Assembly: GCF_900086985.1 (NCBI RefSeq) | Contig: NZ_LT593974.1 | Location: 1,984,001-2,048,000 of the forward strand | DNA length: 64,000 bases | Origin: Halomonas sp. HL-93 | GTDB lineage: Bacteria > Pseudomonadota > Gammaproteobacteria > Pseudomonadales > Halomonadaceae | Reading direction: 5' to 3' | In this document: piece after piece, positions 26,113-36,006 of the stretch | How the letters are laid out: every line of letters starts with the position of its first letter | Numbering within the stretch: the first letter of the stretch is position 1 | Position numbers and translations under genes: made by a program | The notes under the pieces: model-generated | Database searches by the model: none | Told to the model about the DNA's origin: nothing | What the model saw: only the letters and a program-made list of their open reading frames with translations

Positions 26113-29100
26113 CTAACTGGGGTCGTAAGACAGCACCGGTGACAGCCAGCGTTCCATTTCCTCAAGCGGCATTTGCTTGCGATCAGCCAATACCCTGACC
26201 TGATCCTGAGTAATCTTACCGGTTGAAAAATATTTGGATTGGGGATGCGAGAAATACCACCCTGATACGGCAGCGGCTGGCCACATGGCAAAGTTTTCGG
26301 TCAGTGCGAGGCCTGTATTTTCGGTAGCGTTAAGCATCCTGAACAGCGTTGCCTTCTCGGTGTGATCAGGGCAGGCGGGATAGCCGGGGGCAGGGCGGAT
26401 ACCCTGGTATTTTTCGGCAATCAAGGCGTCATTATCAAGCGACTCCTGGGGTACATAGCCCCAGAATTCCTTGCGCACACGTTCGTGCATACGCTCGGCA
26501 AAAGCTTCCGCCAAACGGTCTGTCAGCGCCTGAACCATGATGGCGTTATAGTCGTCGCCCGCCGCTTCGTATTCTTTGGCAAGCGCATCGACGCCGTGTC
26601 CGGTGGTGACCGCAAAGCCGCCAATCCAATCGGCGTTTCCGCTGTCTTTGGGAGCGATGAAATCGGCCAGACTATAGCAAATGCCGTCACGCCCTTTGGT
26701 GGTCTGCTGACGGATATGGTGGAGTCGTTCAACGACCTCGGTGCGGGATTCATCGGCGTACACCTCGATGACGTCGTCGTCGACGGTATTCGCTGGCCAT
26801 AAACCAATCACGCCCCGCGCCTGGACGCGTTTTTCGTCAAGCAGCTTGCGCAGCATTACTTTGGCATCTTCAAACAGATTGCGGGCCGCCTCGCCAACCA
26901 CCTTGTCATCAAGGATCTTGGGGTATTTGCCCGCCAACTGCCAACTCATGAAGAAGGGCGTCCAGTCGATGCGCTCGAGCAGTTCGTCTAGCGGATAGTC
27001 GTTAAAGGTTTGCAGCCCAAGTTGGTGGGGCTTTGCTGGCGTATAGCTGGCCCAATCAGTACGGAAACGCCGCTTGCGCGCCTGGGTGTAGTCAAGGTCG
27101 GCAGCTTTTGGGCGTCGCTTGGCGTTGCGTTCGCGAACCTTTTCGTACTCTTCACGTATCTCCGCGATGTAGGGCGTTTTCAGGGTCGGAGTAAGCAATC
27201 GGCTCGCTACGCCAACAGCCCGGGAGGCATCGGTGACGTAAATCACCGGGTGGTCGTATTGGGGCTCGATTTTGACCGCCGTATGCGCTTTCGAGGTCGT
27301 TGCACCGCCAATCAAAAGCGGCAGGTCCATGCCGCGACGCTTCATTTCCTTGGCCACGTGAACCATTTCATCCAGGGACGGCGTGATCAGGCCGGACAGC
27401 CCAATGATGTCGGCGTTGTGATCCTTGGCGGCCTGGAGGATTTTTTCGGCGGGCACCATCACGCCCAGGTCGATAACCTCGTAGTTGTTACACTGAAGCA
27501 CCACGCCGACAATATTTTTGCCGATATCGTGCACGTCGCCCTTAACCGTGGCCATGACAATCTTGCCCTTGGCCTGGGTATCTTCGCTCTTTTCCGCTTC
27601 GATATAGGGGATCAGGTAAGCAACGGCCTGTTTCATGACACGTGCGGATTTGACCACCTGGGGCAGGAACATTTTACCCGCGCCAAACAGGTCGCCGACT
27701 ACGTTCATGCCGTCCATCAGCGGCCCTTCAATGACCTCAATGGGGCGCGCCGCTTCTGCCCGTGCCAGCTCGGTATCGTCTTCGATGTGCGCCGTAATCC
27801 CTTTGACAAGGGCATGTTCGATACGCTTGTTAACCGGCCAGCTGCGCCACTCTAAATCCTCTTTTTTCGCTGCACCGCTGCCATCACCTTTATATTTATC
27901 GGCAATATCCAGCAGGCGCTCGGTGCCGTCACTGCGCCGGTTGAGCACCACGTCTTCAACCGCTTCGCGCAGTTCGGCAGGCAGGTCGTCGTAAACGGCG
28001 AGCTGGCCCGCGTTGACGATGCCCATGGTAAGGCCCGCGCGTATGGCGTGATACAGAAAGACCGAGTGAATGGCTTCGCGAACCGGGTTATTGCCCCGGA
28101 ACGAGAATGATACGTTGGACACACCCCCGGAAAGCATCGCGTGAGGCAGGTGTTCGCGGATCCATTGAGACGCTTCGATAAAGTCGACAGCGTAGTTATT
28201 GTGCTCTTCAATACCCGTGGCAATGGCGAAAATATTGGGGTCGAAAATAATATCTTCTGCCGGGAAGCCGATTTCATCTACCAGCAGGCGGTAGGCGCGC
28301 TTACAGATCTCCGTCTTGCGGGCAAAGGTATCGGCTTGGCCTTCCTCATCAAACGCCATGACCACAATGGCGGCCCCATAGCGGCGGCATTTGGTGGCCT
28401 GTTCGCGGAAGGCGGCTTCGCCTTCCTTGAGAGAAATGGAGTTAACCACGGCCTTGCCTTGAACGCACTGAAGTCCGGCTTCGATGATCTCCCATTTGGA
28501 AGAGTCGATCATGATCGGCACGCGGGCGATGTCGGGCTCGCCGGCAATCAGGTTCAGAAAGCGCACCATGGCTTCCTGAGACTCCAGCATGCCCTCATCC
28601 ATATTGATATCGATAACCTGGGCGCCGTTTTCCACCTGCTCGAGCGCGACTTCCAGGGCGGTGGTGAAATCTTCCTCCACGATCAACCGCTTAAAACGCG
28701 CCGAACCGGTCACATTGGTGCGTTCGCCGACGTTGACAAACAGCGAATCGGCTTCGATGTTAAACGGTTCCAGCCCCGACAAACGGCAGGCGCGTGAACG
28801 CTCAGGCACTTCGCGGGGCGGCAAGCCATGTACGGCTTCCGCAATGGCGCGGATATGTTCCGGTGTGGACCCGCAACAGCCGCCAATAATGTTCACCAGG
28901 CCGCTTTGCGCAAACTCACCGACAATGGTTGCCATTTCCTCGGGCGTTTGGTCGTATTCGCCAAATTCGTTGGGCAGGCCCGCATTGGGGTGAGCAGATA
29001 CAAAGGTATCCGCCTTGGTGGAAAGTTCTTCGACATACTGGCGCAGTTCTTCGGCCCCTAGCGCGCAGTTAAGGCCCACGGAAAGCGGCTCGGCATGGCG

Positions 29101-29808
29101 AATGGAGTTCCAGAAGGCTTCTGTCGTTTGCCCCGATAACGTCCGCCCGGAGGCATCAGTGATGGTGCCTGAAATCATCACCGGTAGCCGATGGCCAAGG
29201 GACTCAAACAGTTCCTCAAGGGCGTAGATGGCGGCTTTGGCGTTAAGTGTATCGAAGATGGTCTCGATCATAATAAGATCGGCGCCGCCGTCGATGAGTG
29301 CCTGAGCCGCTTCAAGGTAGTTTTCACGCAGCTCATCAAACGTCACATTGCGTTTGGCTGGATCGTTAACGTCCGGCGATAATGAGGCGGTGCGCGATGT
29401 AGGGCCCAGCACACCAGCCACGTAACGCGGCACACCGGTTTCGTCGGCAACGGCGTCACATACTTCCCTGGCCAACCTGGCAGACTCGCGGTTCAGTTCC
29501 GGTACAATAGCTTCCATACCGTAGTCGGCCTGGGACAGGCGCGTACTATTAAAGGTATTGGTTTCGATAATATCGGCACCGGCCTCAAGGTAATCGCGGT
29601 GAATGCGGGTCACCACGTCCGGGCAGGTCAGTGCCAACAAATCATTGTTGCCTTTCAGGTCCGACGGCCAGTCACTGAAACGTTGGCCACGAAATTCCTC
29701 CTCGCTCAGTTCGGCATTCTGCAACATGGTCCCCATACCGCCATCCAGAATATGGATACGTTGATTCAGGCGTTGGGTTAAGGTGGCAATCAAATCACTA
29801 GCAGCCAT
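26113..29808 (-). CDS. metH: Cobalamin-dependent methionine synthase
   Basis: 1231 residues, the normal MetH size. Order: homocysteine-binding barrel ([12 protein letters not shown], zinc ligands in GLNCALG and [10 protein letters not shown]), pterin-binding barrel ([29 protein letters not shown]), cobalamin domain with the axial histidine in [12 protein letters not shown], and the AdoMet reactivation domain ([10 protein letters not shown]). It makes methionine from homocysteine and methyl-tetrahydrofolate. I looked upstream for a cobalamin or SAH riboswitch and saw none. A MATE exporter gene is coupled to its stop. Confidence 0.97.
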   Translation of the reverse strand: MAASDLIATLTQRLNQRIHILDGGMGTMLQNAELSEEEFRGQRFSDWPSDLKGNNDLLALTCPDVVTRIHRDYLEAGADIIETNTFNSTRLSQADYGMEAIVPELNRESARLAREVCDAVADETGVPRYVAGVLGPTSRTASLSPDVNDPAKRNVTFDELRENYLEAAQALIDGGADLIMIETIFDTLNAKAAIYALEELFESLGHRLPVMISGTITDASGRTLSGQTTEAFWNSIRHAEPLSVGLNCALGAEELRQYVEELSTKADTFVSAHPNAGLPNEFGEYDQTPEEMATIVGEFAQSGLVNIIGGCCGSTPEHIRAIAEAVHGLPPREVPERSRACRLSGLEPFNIEADSLFVNVGERTNVTGSARFKRLIVEEDFTTALEVALEQVENGAQVIDINMDEGMLESQEAMVRFLNLIAGEPDIARVPIMIDSSKWEIIEAGLQCVQGKAVVNSISLKEGEAAFREQATKCRRYGAAIVVMAFDEEGQADTFARKTEICKRAYRLLVDEIGFPAEDIIFDPNIFAIATGIEEHNNYAVDFIEASQWIREHLPHAMLSGGVSNVSFSFRGNNPVREAIHSVFLYHAIRAGLTMGIVNAGQLAVYDDLPAELREAVEDVVLNRRSDGTERLLDIADKYKGDGSGAAKKEDLEWRSWPVNKRIEHALVKGITAHIEDDTELARAEAARPIEVIEGPLMDGMNVVGDLFGAGKMFLPQVVKSARVMKQAVAYLIPYIEAEKSEDTQAKGKIVMATVKGDVHDIGKNIVGVVLQCNNYEVIDLGVMVPAEKILQAAKDHNADIIGLSGLITPSLDEMVHVAKEMKRRGMDLPLLIGGATTSKAHTAVKIEPQYDHPVIYVTDASRAVGVASRLLTPTLKTPYIAEIREEYEKVRERNAKRRPKAADLDYTQARKRRFRTDWASYTPAKPHQLGLQTFNDYPLDELLERIDWTPFFMSWQLAGKYPKILDDKVVGEAARNLFEDAKVMLRKLLDEKRVQARGVIGLWPANTVDDDVIEVYADESRTEVVERLHHIRQQTTKGRDGICYSLADFIAPKDSGNADWIGGFAVTTGHGVDALAKEYEAAGDDYNAIMVQALTDRLAEAFAERMHERVRKEFWGYVPQESLDNDALIAEKYQGIRPAPGYPACPDHTEKATLFRMLNATENTGLALTENFAMWPAAAVSGWYFSHPQSKYFSTGKITQDQVRVLADRKQMPLEEMERWLSPVLSYDPS

Positions 29809-30081
29809 GGCAGGGGAAAGTCTCCAGCGTCGCAGTCAAAAGAGGTTCTCTTATCGTCGGCAGTCGCCGTTTAAATGGGTCAGCGGCGCACTATGATAAC
29901 AAAGGGTGTCATGCGGGGCAGCAATGTATTGTTTATGAATGCCATAGGCATACATAAAGTGGGTATCATAAATAGCCTAGTAAAACAGTCGGGATTGTGT
30001 CGGCGCGCTGTTTTGCTTACCATAGACACAAAATGACATGTGAAGTGGCGCCGCCACTGCCACGGGAGGAAAACACCCCTC

Positions 30082-30705
30082 ATGACCACGACAGCAGAAG
30101 CAGAAACCAACGTCGATACCCAAGGTATTGATATTACAAACAGTGCGCAGGATTACTTGGCGGAATTGCTGGAAAAGCAAAACGTTGAAGGTATCGCCGT
30201 GCGCATTTTCATCACCCAACCGGGCACGCCCTACGCCGAGACATGCTTAGCATACTGTCGCCCGGGAGAAGAAGAGCCTACCGACGTAAAGCTGGAACTT
30301 GAGAAAATTAATGTTTTTCTCGATAAAAACAGCCTGGCATTTCTTGAGGAAGCCGTCGTCGACTTCAATGCCGACCGCATGGGTGGCCAACTGACCATCA
30401 AGGCGCCTAACGCCAAGATGCCCAAGGTCAATGCAGATAGCCCCTTGGAAGACCGCGTCAACTATGTTCTATACAGCGAAATCAATCCTGGTTTGGCCTC
30501 TCATGGCGGCGAAGTCAAGCTGGTTGAGCTGACCGAGCAAAATATGGCGGTACTGGCCTTCGGCGGCGGCTGCCAGGGTTGTGCGGCCGTTGACCTGACG
30601 CTCAAGGACGGCGTCGAGAAAACGCTAATGGAGCGTATTCCCGAACTTGGCGGCATTCGCGATGTGACCGACCATTCGGATACGACCAACGCTTACTACC
30701 GGTAA
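30082..30705 (+). CDS. nfuA: Fe-S biogenesis protein NfuA
   Basis: 207 residues. An N-terminal degenerate A-type domain ([16 protein letters not shown]) is joined to a C-terminal Nfu domain with the cluster-binding CxxC at Cys164 and Cys167 ([18 protein letters not shown]). It carries 4Fe-4S clusters to client enzymes under stress or iron limitation. ATG 30082 starts the conserved sequence; GGGAGG lies 12 bases upstream, a long spacing. It is divergent from metH and ends at a clear terminator. Confidence 0.95.
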   Translation: MTTTAEAETNVDTQGIDITNSAQDYLAELLEKQNVEGIAVRIFITQPGTPYAETCLAYCRPGEEEPTDVKLELEKINVFLDKNSLAFLEEAVVDFNADRMGGQLTIKAPNAKMPKVNADSPLEDRVNYVLYSEINPGLASHGGEVKLVELTEQNMAVLAFGGGCQGCAAVDLTLKDGVEKTLMERIPELGGIRDVTDHSDTTNAYYR

Positions 30706-30729
30706 GCCATGGCGTTCCGCCCGCTTTAT

Positions 30730-30756
30730 AGTGCCCAGCAGATGCTGGGCACTTTT
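30730..30756 (+). terminator. Terminator after nfuA (bidirectional)
   Basis: A 10-bp stem AGTGCCCAGC / GCTGGGCACT with an AGAT loop, followed by TTTTG. It lies between the convergent nfuA and the KfrA-like gene. Confidence 0.85.
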
Positions 30757-30761
30757 GTATG

Positions 30762-31808
30762 CTAGTCACGTTTACCTTCCTCTATGCCCTCATCAGCCTG
30801 ATCGCGAGCCATCGACGTCGGCAGGTCAGTTAGTTGCCGTTGCATGGCATCCATCCGTGACCAAAGTTGTTCCTGCCAAGCCTTTTCGCGAGACTCATGC
30901 TGCTGAGCTTCTGCAGCTAGTGCTGTTTCTGCGCTATCGAGTCTTTTAGCCACCTCATCATAGCGTTGCTGCAGGGACGAAAGCGTAACTTCAAGCTGTT
31001 GCTGAGCTTGTTGCTGGACATTTGCCTCCAACTGATGCTGGTGGAGTGACCTTTCCAGCGCCTTGATCTCTCTCGACAGCGCCTGATTGCGTTCGTCTGC
31101 CTGCTTCAGTCGTTGCTGGTAGGCGGTTTCTTCCTGTGCACGTTCTTGCCGAGCGCTGTCCAGCAGGCCCATCAGGCGATCTTCGGCGGCTTCGTGGCGT
31201 TGTTCTTCCTGGCACAAACGCGCCTGCCATTCGGCCTGCTCGCGACTCAGTTGATCAGCATGCTCTGCCTGACGCTCAGCCAGTTGCTGCTGGAGGCGTT
31301 CATGGGCTGATTGCCACTTGGCTAGCTCGTCACGCGCCTCGCCAGCTTGGGTGCGCCACTGCGCCTCATCAGCCTGGCTTGCGGCCAGATCTCGACTGAG
31401 CGCCTCGACGCGCGTTTCTGTATGTCGCAGGTGCTCCGCCAGGGCGCTTTCACGCTGCTCCGCATTGGCGGCCCGCTGGTCGGCGTCGCTGGCCTCCAAT
31501 CGGGCGACCTCTACTTGGCGATCGGCTTCCTCACGATAGTGGCGTAACGCATCGTGCGCCGCTTCCATAGCTTCTTTCCATAGTTCACTGGCGACGCTGA
31601 CCACCGACTCGGGCACGCCCTTGGGTGGTGGTACGTCGCGGTTATGTTCCCGCTCAAGGCGCCACTGGCGGAAATGTTCGCTGATAGTGGTAAAGCTGCC
31701 CGTACCCAGCACTTCACGAATGCGCTGAACGCTTGGCGTGTCACCTCGAGAAAGCAAGGTGTCGATGGCTTGCTGTACATCTACATATTGAATACCGCTG
31801 CGCGCCAT
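30762..31808 (-). CDS. KfrA-like DNA-binding coiled-coil protein
   Basis: 348 residues. The first ~110 match the KfrA N-terminal DNA-binding domain of plasmid proteins (YVDVQQAIDTLLSRGDTPSV then IREVLGTGSFTTISEHFRQW). From about residue 75 to 325 the chain is one long coiled coil rich in Glu, Gln, Ala and Arg. Plasmid KfrA binds DNA at its own operator and forms filament-like assemblies that aid segregation. AAAAGGAG precedes the ATG. It faces a tyrosine recombinase gene across a shared 279-bp region. I see no par or rep genes, so this is a chromosomal or island homologue. Confidence 0.85.
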   Translation of the reverse strand: MARSGIQYVDVQQAIDTLLSRGDTPSVQRIREVLGTGSFTTISEHFRQWRLEREHNRDVPPPKGVPESVVSVASELWKEAMEAAHDALRHYREEADRQVEVARLEASDADQRAANAEQRESALAEHLRHTETRVEALSRDLAASQADEAQWRTQAGEARDELAKWQSAHERLQQQLAERQAEHADQLSREQAEWQARLCQEEQRHEAAEDRLMGLLDSARQERAQEETAYQQRLKQADERNQALSREIKALERSLHQHQLEANVQQQAQQQLEVTLSSLQQRYDEVAKRLDSAETALAAEAQQHESREKAWQEQLWSRMDAMQRQLTDLPTSMARDQADEGIEEGKRD

Positions 31809-31872
31809 TTCTTGCTCCTTTTATGAGGTTTTAATAACCATGATTGTCCTGCTCTTGTTTATATAACGCAAT

Positions 31873-31894
31873 ATTACGTAATACGTAAAATGTA
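31873..31894. promoter_or_regulatory. Candidate operator between the KfrA-like and recombinase genes
   Basis: AT-rich segment with the palindrome ATTACGTAAT (31873-31882) and a second TACGTA at 31882-31887; the 7-base units TTACGTA, ATACGTA and AAATGTA run head to tail. Autoregulation through repeats near the promoter is known for plasmid KfrA, so this is a reasonable binding site by inference only. Confidence 0.35.
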
Positions 31895-32003
31895 ATTTAT
31901 TTATCTTAAAAAACATAAATTCAAGATTACCCGTATTATCTTGAGTTTTTAGAGCATAAAAGCCAGACTTGGTGCACCAGCCAGCAACAGACTCGAATAA
32001 GGC

Positions 32004-32057
32004 GAAGAAGGAAGAAGGAAGAAGGAAGAAGGAAGAAGGAAGAAGGAAGAAGGAAGA
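32004..32057 (+). repeat. 7-bp tandem repeat (GAAGAAG, about 7.7 copies)
   Basis: Seven perfect copies of GAAGAAG (32004-32052) plus five bases of an eighth. The tract ends 30 bp before the recombinase ATG and about 14 bp before its AGGAG, outside any confident reading frame. Such tracts slip during replication, so copy number could vary and alter promoter spacing or the mRNA leader. Confidence 0.95.
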
Positions 32058-32087
32058 GCGTAGGGTACGAGAGGAGAAAAGACGTCA

Positions 32088-33248
32088 ATGGAAACGTGGG
32101 ACAATACAGCCACCGCCAACCCGATAGCGCCGTTGGAGAGCCTTCGTGGTTCGCCGGTGTTGCCGCAAATTACCGCGAACACGGACGTGGAGGCGGTATC
32201 GGCTTGGCTTGCTGAATATCAGGAAAGTCCGCAGACCTGGAAATGCTACCGCCGGGAAGCCGAACGCTTGCTGCTATGGCTGACGACCCAGAGGTTGACG
32301 CTCGACCAAGTAAACCGCGACGTACTGCGCCACTTTGAGGCGTTCCTTGCTGACCCTCAGCCAAGCGCTCAGTGGGTTGGGCCCACCAAACCGCGTCACC
32401 ACCCCCAATGGCGGCCGTTTCGAGGCGGCTTGTCAGCGGCCAGCCGTCGGCAAAGCCTGATTATCTTGCAAGGACTCTTCAGTTGGCTGGTTGAAGCGGG
32501 GTGGGTGCGGCATAACCCGTTTCGCTTAATGCGCGATAAGTCACGGCGGCTAAACAATCAAACGCCACGTATTGAACGCTACCTAGAACGCGAACTTTGG
32601 GAATGGCTGTGGCAATGGTTAAATCAGCCGGTGGCGGGGCAGGGCGAACGTGCTATTTATGAAAGCGCTAGGCGTCGTTTTATCTTTGGATTTGCTTACC
32701 TGTTAGCCCCCAGGTTGAGCGAGATGGCGGATGCACGAATGGGCGATTTCCAGCAAAGTGAAGGCCGCTGGTGGTGGTCTGTGGTTGGCAAAGGAAATAA
32801 GGTGGCGCGTATTCCGCTGCCCGCCGACATGCAGAATTGCTTAATCGAGTGGCGTCTCGCACTGGGGCTGACGGGGTTGCCGACTCACCACGATGACGCG
32901 CCGGTTATTCGCGCACTGGATAAACAGCGCAGCGTGGGCCATAACCAGCTGTATCGGCTGATCCGTGACACCTTCAAAGAAGCGGCCGACACGCTACAAG
33001 CGGCCGATGGTAATTCGGCGCATATCGCTGCACTGCGCAAAGCCACCCCGCACTGGCTACGACACACCTCTATCACCCATCAGGCCCAGGCAGGCATCAG
33101 CTTGCGGCACCTAGCCGACAGTGCACGCCACTCGCGACTTGATACCACGGCGCGCTACCTACATAACGAAGCCATCGAGTGGCACCATGAGCAACAGCGC
33201 CATCAGATTATGCCGCGAAGCCCCCAAGACAACATTGAGACGTTATAA
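32088..33248 (+). CDS. Tyrosine-type site-specific recombinase
   Basis: 386 residues. An N-terminal SAM-like core-binding domain (WLAEYQESPQTWKCYRREAE) is followed by the catalytic domain: Arg in LLAPRLSEMAD, HWLRHTSITHQAQAG, His in SARHSRLDTTARYLH with the nucleophile Tyr just after. All four key positions are present, so it should be active. It resembles XerC/D-like integrases more than the P4-type enzyme at 2081. AGGAG lies 12 bases before ATG 32088. It is divergent from the KfrA-like gene. No attachment site or cargo is seen, so it may act as a chromosomal recombinase rather than an island integrase. Confidence 0.88.
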   Translation: METWDNTATANPIAPLESLRGSPVLPQITANTDVEAVSAWLAEYQESPQTWKCYRREAERLLLWLTTQRLTLDQVNRDVLRHFEAFLADPQPSAQWVGPTKPRHHPQWRPFRGGLSAASRRQSLIILQGLFSWLVEAGWVRHNPFRLMRDKSRRLNNQTPRIERYLERELWEWLWQWLNQPVAGQGERAIYESARRRFIFGFAYLLAPRLSEMADARMGDFQQSEGRWWWSVVGKGNKVARIPLPADMQNCLIEWRLALGLTGLPTHHDDAPVIRALDKQRSVGHNQLYRLIRDTFKEAADTLQAADGNSAHIAALRKATPHWLRHTSITHQAQAGISLRHLADSARHSRLDTTARYLHNEAIEWHHEQQRHQIMPRSPQDNIETL

Positions 33249-33287
33249 TGGACCCTATTTTGTGACCCCAACGCCAAAGGATTCACC

Positions 33288-33707
33288 ATGAGCACGTCCG
33301 GTGCCGAGCTAGCCCAACAGGAACTGATCGAAGAGTTCGATATGTTTGATAACTGGATGGACCGTTATCAATACATTATTGATATGGGCAAACAGCTACC
33401 CCCTTTCCCAGACGAGTGGAAAACCGAAGATCGTAAAATACAGGGCTGTCAGTCGAATGTGTGGATGCACCATGAAGCGCAGGGTGACAAACTGATCTTC
33501 AAGGCCACCTCTGATGCAGCGATTGTATCGGGATTGATTGCCGTGCTGCTACGCATTTACAGCGAAAGAACCGCTGCCGAAGTGCGTAATACGGAGCCGC
33601 ATTTCATGACGGACCTGGGCCTGGACAAACACCTGTCGCCGACGCGCAGCAACGGTTTGCATTCGATGCTGGAGCGCATTTACCAGGTTGCCCGGCAGAC
33701 CGCTTAG
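33288..33707 (+). CDS. sufE: Cysteine desulfuration protein SufE
   Basis: 139 residues. It accepts persulfide from a SufS-type desulfurase on Cys54 in the conserved [11 protein letters not shown] motif. N-terminal [20 protein letters not shown] and the [15 protein letters not shown] loop are family marks. AAAGGA precedes the ATG. No sufS or sufBCD lies beside it. Its last four bases overlap the end of convergent yidD. CsdE is a close alternative name. Confidence 0.93.
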   Translation: MSTSGAELAQQELIEEFDMFDNWMDRYQYIIDMGKQLPPFPDEWKTEDRKIQGCQSNVWMHHEAQGDKLIFKATSDAAIVSGLIAVLLRIYSERTAAEVRNTEPHFMTDLGLDKHLSPTRSNGLHSMLERIYQVARQTA

Positions 33708-34030
33708 TCGCGCTTGGGGTGGTGGCAATCGGCATGACAGGGATCCTCGTCTTCCCGGCACAAGGCTTCACTACGCCCACCGGGAACGGGATCCATACCG
33801 CCTTTGCTGCCCGGGTGGCATTTCAAAATACGCTTCATGGCCATCCAACTGCCTTTGAACGGCCCGTGCACCTGAATGGCTTCAATGGCATAGGACGAAC
33901 AGCTTGGCCAAAAGCGACAGCGCGGGCCGAGTAGGGGGCTTAACGTATATTGGTAGATGCGCACCATGACGACGAGACACTGACCGACCAGCCAGCGAAC
34001 GGCATTAACCAGGGTGCGCCAAGCCTTCAT
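33704..34030 (-). CDS. yidD: Membrane protein insertion efficiency factor YidD
   Basis: 108 residues with the YidD core [20 protein letters not shown] then [12 protein letters not shown] and KRILKCHPG, followed by a His/Cys-rich tail. YidD usually sits between rnpA and yidC at the replication-origin cluster; here it follows hisI with a 4-bp ATGA overlap, so it has been relocated or is a second copy. Confidence 0.93.
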   Translation of the reverse strand: MKAWRTLVNAVRWLVGQCLVVMVRIYQYTLSPLLGPRCRFWPSCSSYAIEAIQVHGPFKGSWMAMKRILKCHPGSKGGMDPVPGGRSEALCREDEDPCHADCHHPKRD

Positions 34031-34485
34031 GACGATGACTTGGCATAGAGCTCGGCGGGATCAATAAGGGGCTCGCTATTGACCGCCACGCGTTCATTCG
34101 ACAGTGACAGATAAAAGCAGCTGCGCCGCCCCGTATGGCAGGCAGGTCCCGTTTGCTCGACCTGGAGCAGTAGCGTGTCCCCATCACAATCGATCGCAGC
34201 GGCTTTCAGATGCTGCTGCTGGCCGGAAGACTCGCCTTTACGCCATAGTTTGCCCCGCGAGCGCGAGTAATAGCATACCCGCTGGGTTTGTAGCGTTTCT
34301 TCCAGCGCTTCACGGTTCATCCAGGCCATCATCAATACCTCACCGGTATCGTGCTGCTGGGCGATGGCAGGTATCAAACCGTCGGCATTAAACGCAGCGG
34401 CATCCAGCAACGTCGTTAATGAGGGGAGGGCATCAGCAGGTGACGCTGATTCAAGGTCTTTGAATAGAGGGTTTTCTGAGGACAT
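34027..34485 (-). CDS. hisI: Phosphoribosyl-AMP cyclohydrolase
   Basis: 152 residues, third step of histidine synthesis: opens the purine ring of PR-AMP with zinc and magnesium. Core motifs are complete: [20 protein letters not shown], and [13 protein letters not shown], with all three zinc-binding cysteines. About 30 extra N-terminal residues make it longer than many family members. It follows zur by 2 bp and overlaps yidD. No hisE or other his gene is nearby, which raises the idea that it is a second, zinc-regulated copy. Confidence 0.93.
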   Translation of the reverse strand: MSSENPLFKDLESASPADALPSLTTLLDAAAFNADGLIPAIAQQHDTGEVLMMAWMNREALEETLQTQRVCYYSRSRGKLWRKGESSGQQQHLKAAAIDCDGDTLLLQVEQTGPACHTGRRSCFYLSLSNERVAVNSEPLIDPAELYAKSSS

Positions 34486-34487
34486 GT

Positions 34488-34937
34488 TTACGACTCATCA
34501 TTGGCTTGGCATTGCTGGCATAACCCTGATAATTCAATGGTTTGACGCTCTACATTGAAGCCCTTACGCTGAGCAAGAGCGGCCAGTTGATCGCTAATTT
34601 CATCCAAATGTAGCTCATCCACATAGCCGCACTGCCGACAAATCAACAGTTGAAACCCATGGGCGTGTTCCGGGCACGCGCAGGCAACATAGGCATTTTG
34701 CGATTCAATACGGTGAACAAGCCCCTGCTCAATGAGAAACTCCAAAGCACGGTAGACTGTCGGCGGGCGAGCTGCTGCGTGTTCCGTCGAGAGTTTATCG
34801 AGTAGGTCGTAGGCTTTTAAACCACCACCATGGCGAGCAATAAGCTCCAGCACTCGGCGCCGAATAGGCGTAAAGCGCACGCCACGCGTGTGGCATTGGG
34901 ATTCTGCCTGCTGCAATAGCGCATTGGCGTGTGTCAT
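34488..34937 (-). CDS. zur: Fur-family regulator, probably Zur
   Basis: 149 residues. The winged helix is marked by [20 protein letters not shown] and [20 protein letters not shown]; structural zinc cysteines are in [12 protein letters not shown] and LSGLCQQCQ. The two well-spaced CxxC pairs and the [12 protein letters not shown] sequence fit Zur better than Fur or PerR. Zur represses zinc uptake and zinc-sparing genes when zinc is bound. ATG 34937 starts the conserved region. It heads a zur-hisI-yidD operon; znuABC is not in view. Confidence 0.87.
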   Translation of the reverse strand: MTHANALLQQAESQCHTRGVRFTPIRRRVLELIARHGGGLKAYDLLDKLSTEHAAARPPTVYRALEFLIEQGLVHRIESQNAYVACACPEHAHGFQLLICRQCGYVDELHLDEISDQLAALAQRKGFNVERQTIELSGLCQQCQANDES

Positions 34938-35007
34938 AAACGTCTCGTTGGCCACTGTGAGCACAGTTCGTGCAGTGGAAATAGTTGTTTACGTGATAAG
35001 TATAAGT

Positions 35008-36006
35008 TTACGCGCTTACATCAGGTGTGTCAGGGGGCTCAACCAACTCGCTTGTGCGAGCAAAATGATGCTGCGCAAACGCCACCCGTTTCTCAACGGA
35101 TACGCCCTCTGGCTGCCGCTCGATAAGATCCAGCCGACGACGAAGCCCCTCACCATTGGTCATTTGAATAGCTAGCCCAGGGCGAGCATTGAGCTCCAGA
35201 AGCATAGGGCCATGCTGACGATCAAGCACCATGTCGGTTCCCAAGTAGCCTAATCCGGTCATCTCAAAACAGCCGGCTGCCAAGTTCAGCAACGTTTTCC
35301 ACTGTGGGACCACTAGACTTGCCAGATCGTGCCCGGTATCCGGGTGAGCAAAACAAGGCCGATCAAACTGAACACCTCGAAGGGCAGCCCCCGTAGCCAT
35401 ATTAAGCCCTACACCGACAGCCCCTTGGTGAAGGTTAGCCTTACCATCCGAAGCGGCCGTTGACAGCCGCATCATGGCCATAACAGGGTACCCTTTAAAA
35501 ACGATAACACGAATGTCAGGCACGCCTTCGTAGGTATATTCCATCAGGCTTTCATCAAAATTGATCAACGTTTCCACAACGGCCACATCGGGTGAACCGC
35601 CTAGCGAGTAAAGACCCGATAGAATGTTGGAAACATGGCGTTCAATATCGGTAATTGAGAGGCGCGCGCCGCTGGGTTTGATGAAGTCGCCATCCTCGAC
35701 GCTTTCTATGACCAAAATACCTTTGCCACCGCTCCCCTTGGCCGGCTTAATCACAAACCCATGGTGGCCCGCCAGCATCGGACTAATGTGCTTGACGCCA
35801 AACTGTGTTGTTACCGTGCCAATTAACGCTGGCGTGGTAATGCCGTAGCGCTGCGCGAGCAGCTTGGTTTTAAGCTTGTCGTCAACCAGCGGGTATAGGC
35901 GTCGGTGATTGTAGCGCCCGATGTACCGGATATTGCGCCGGTTCATGCCGATGATGCCTTTATCGCGCAGCTTCGTTGGCCATGTCCAATTACTCAGCCA
36001 ACTCAT
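35008..36006 (-). CDS. RimK-type ATP-grasp ligase (alpha-L-glutamate ligase-like)
   Basis: 332 residues. ATP-grasp features: the glycine-rich loop FVIKPAKGSGGKGILVIE, a middle segment with VVETLINFDE and DIRVIVFKG, and the metal-binding ELNARPGLAIQ near the end. These enzymes join an amino acid, often glutamate, to a carboxylate through an acyl-phosphate. The gene overlaps the 7TM gene upstream by 4 bp and belongs to the cassette retropepsin / 7TM-transglutaminase / ATP-grasp. Substrate and product are unknown; a cytosolic peptide-tagging or peptide-making step is the family expectation. Confidence 0.87.
   Translation of the reverse strand: MSWLSNWTWPTKLRDKGIIGMNRRNIRYIGRYNHRRLYPLVDDKLKTKLLAQRYGITTPALIGTVTTQFGVKHISPMLAGHHGFVIKPAKGSGGKGILVIESVEDGDFIKPSGARLSITDIERHVSNILSGLYSLGGSPDVAVVETLINFDESLMEYTYEGVPDIRVIVFKGYPVMAMMRLSTAASDGKANLHQGAVGVGLNMATGAALRGVQFDRPCFAHPDTGHDLASLVVPQWKTLLNLAAGCFEMTGLGYLGTDMVLDRQHGPMLLELNARPGLAIQMTNGEGLRRRLDLIERQPEGVSVEKRVAFAQHHFARTSELVEPPDTPDVSA

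Noticed and set aside
27010..27855. A 281-codon open frame antisense to metH
   Set aside because: No recognisable domain; metH is continuous and conserved on the other strand.
29809..30081. Cobalamin or SAH riboswitch before metH
   Set aside because: No B12-box or SAH-switch consensus was seen on the minus strand.
34938..35007. Zur-binding palindrome before zur
   Set aside because: An AT-rich stretch (GTGATAAGTATAAGTTTAC) is present but the symmetry is too poor to call.
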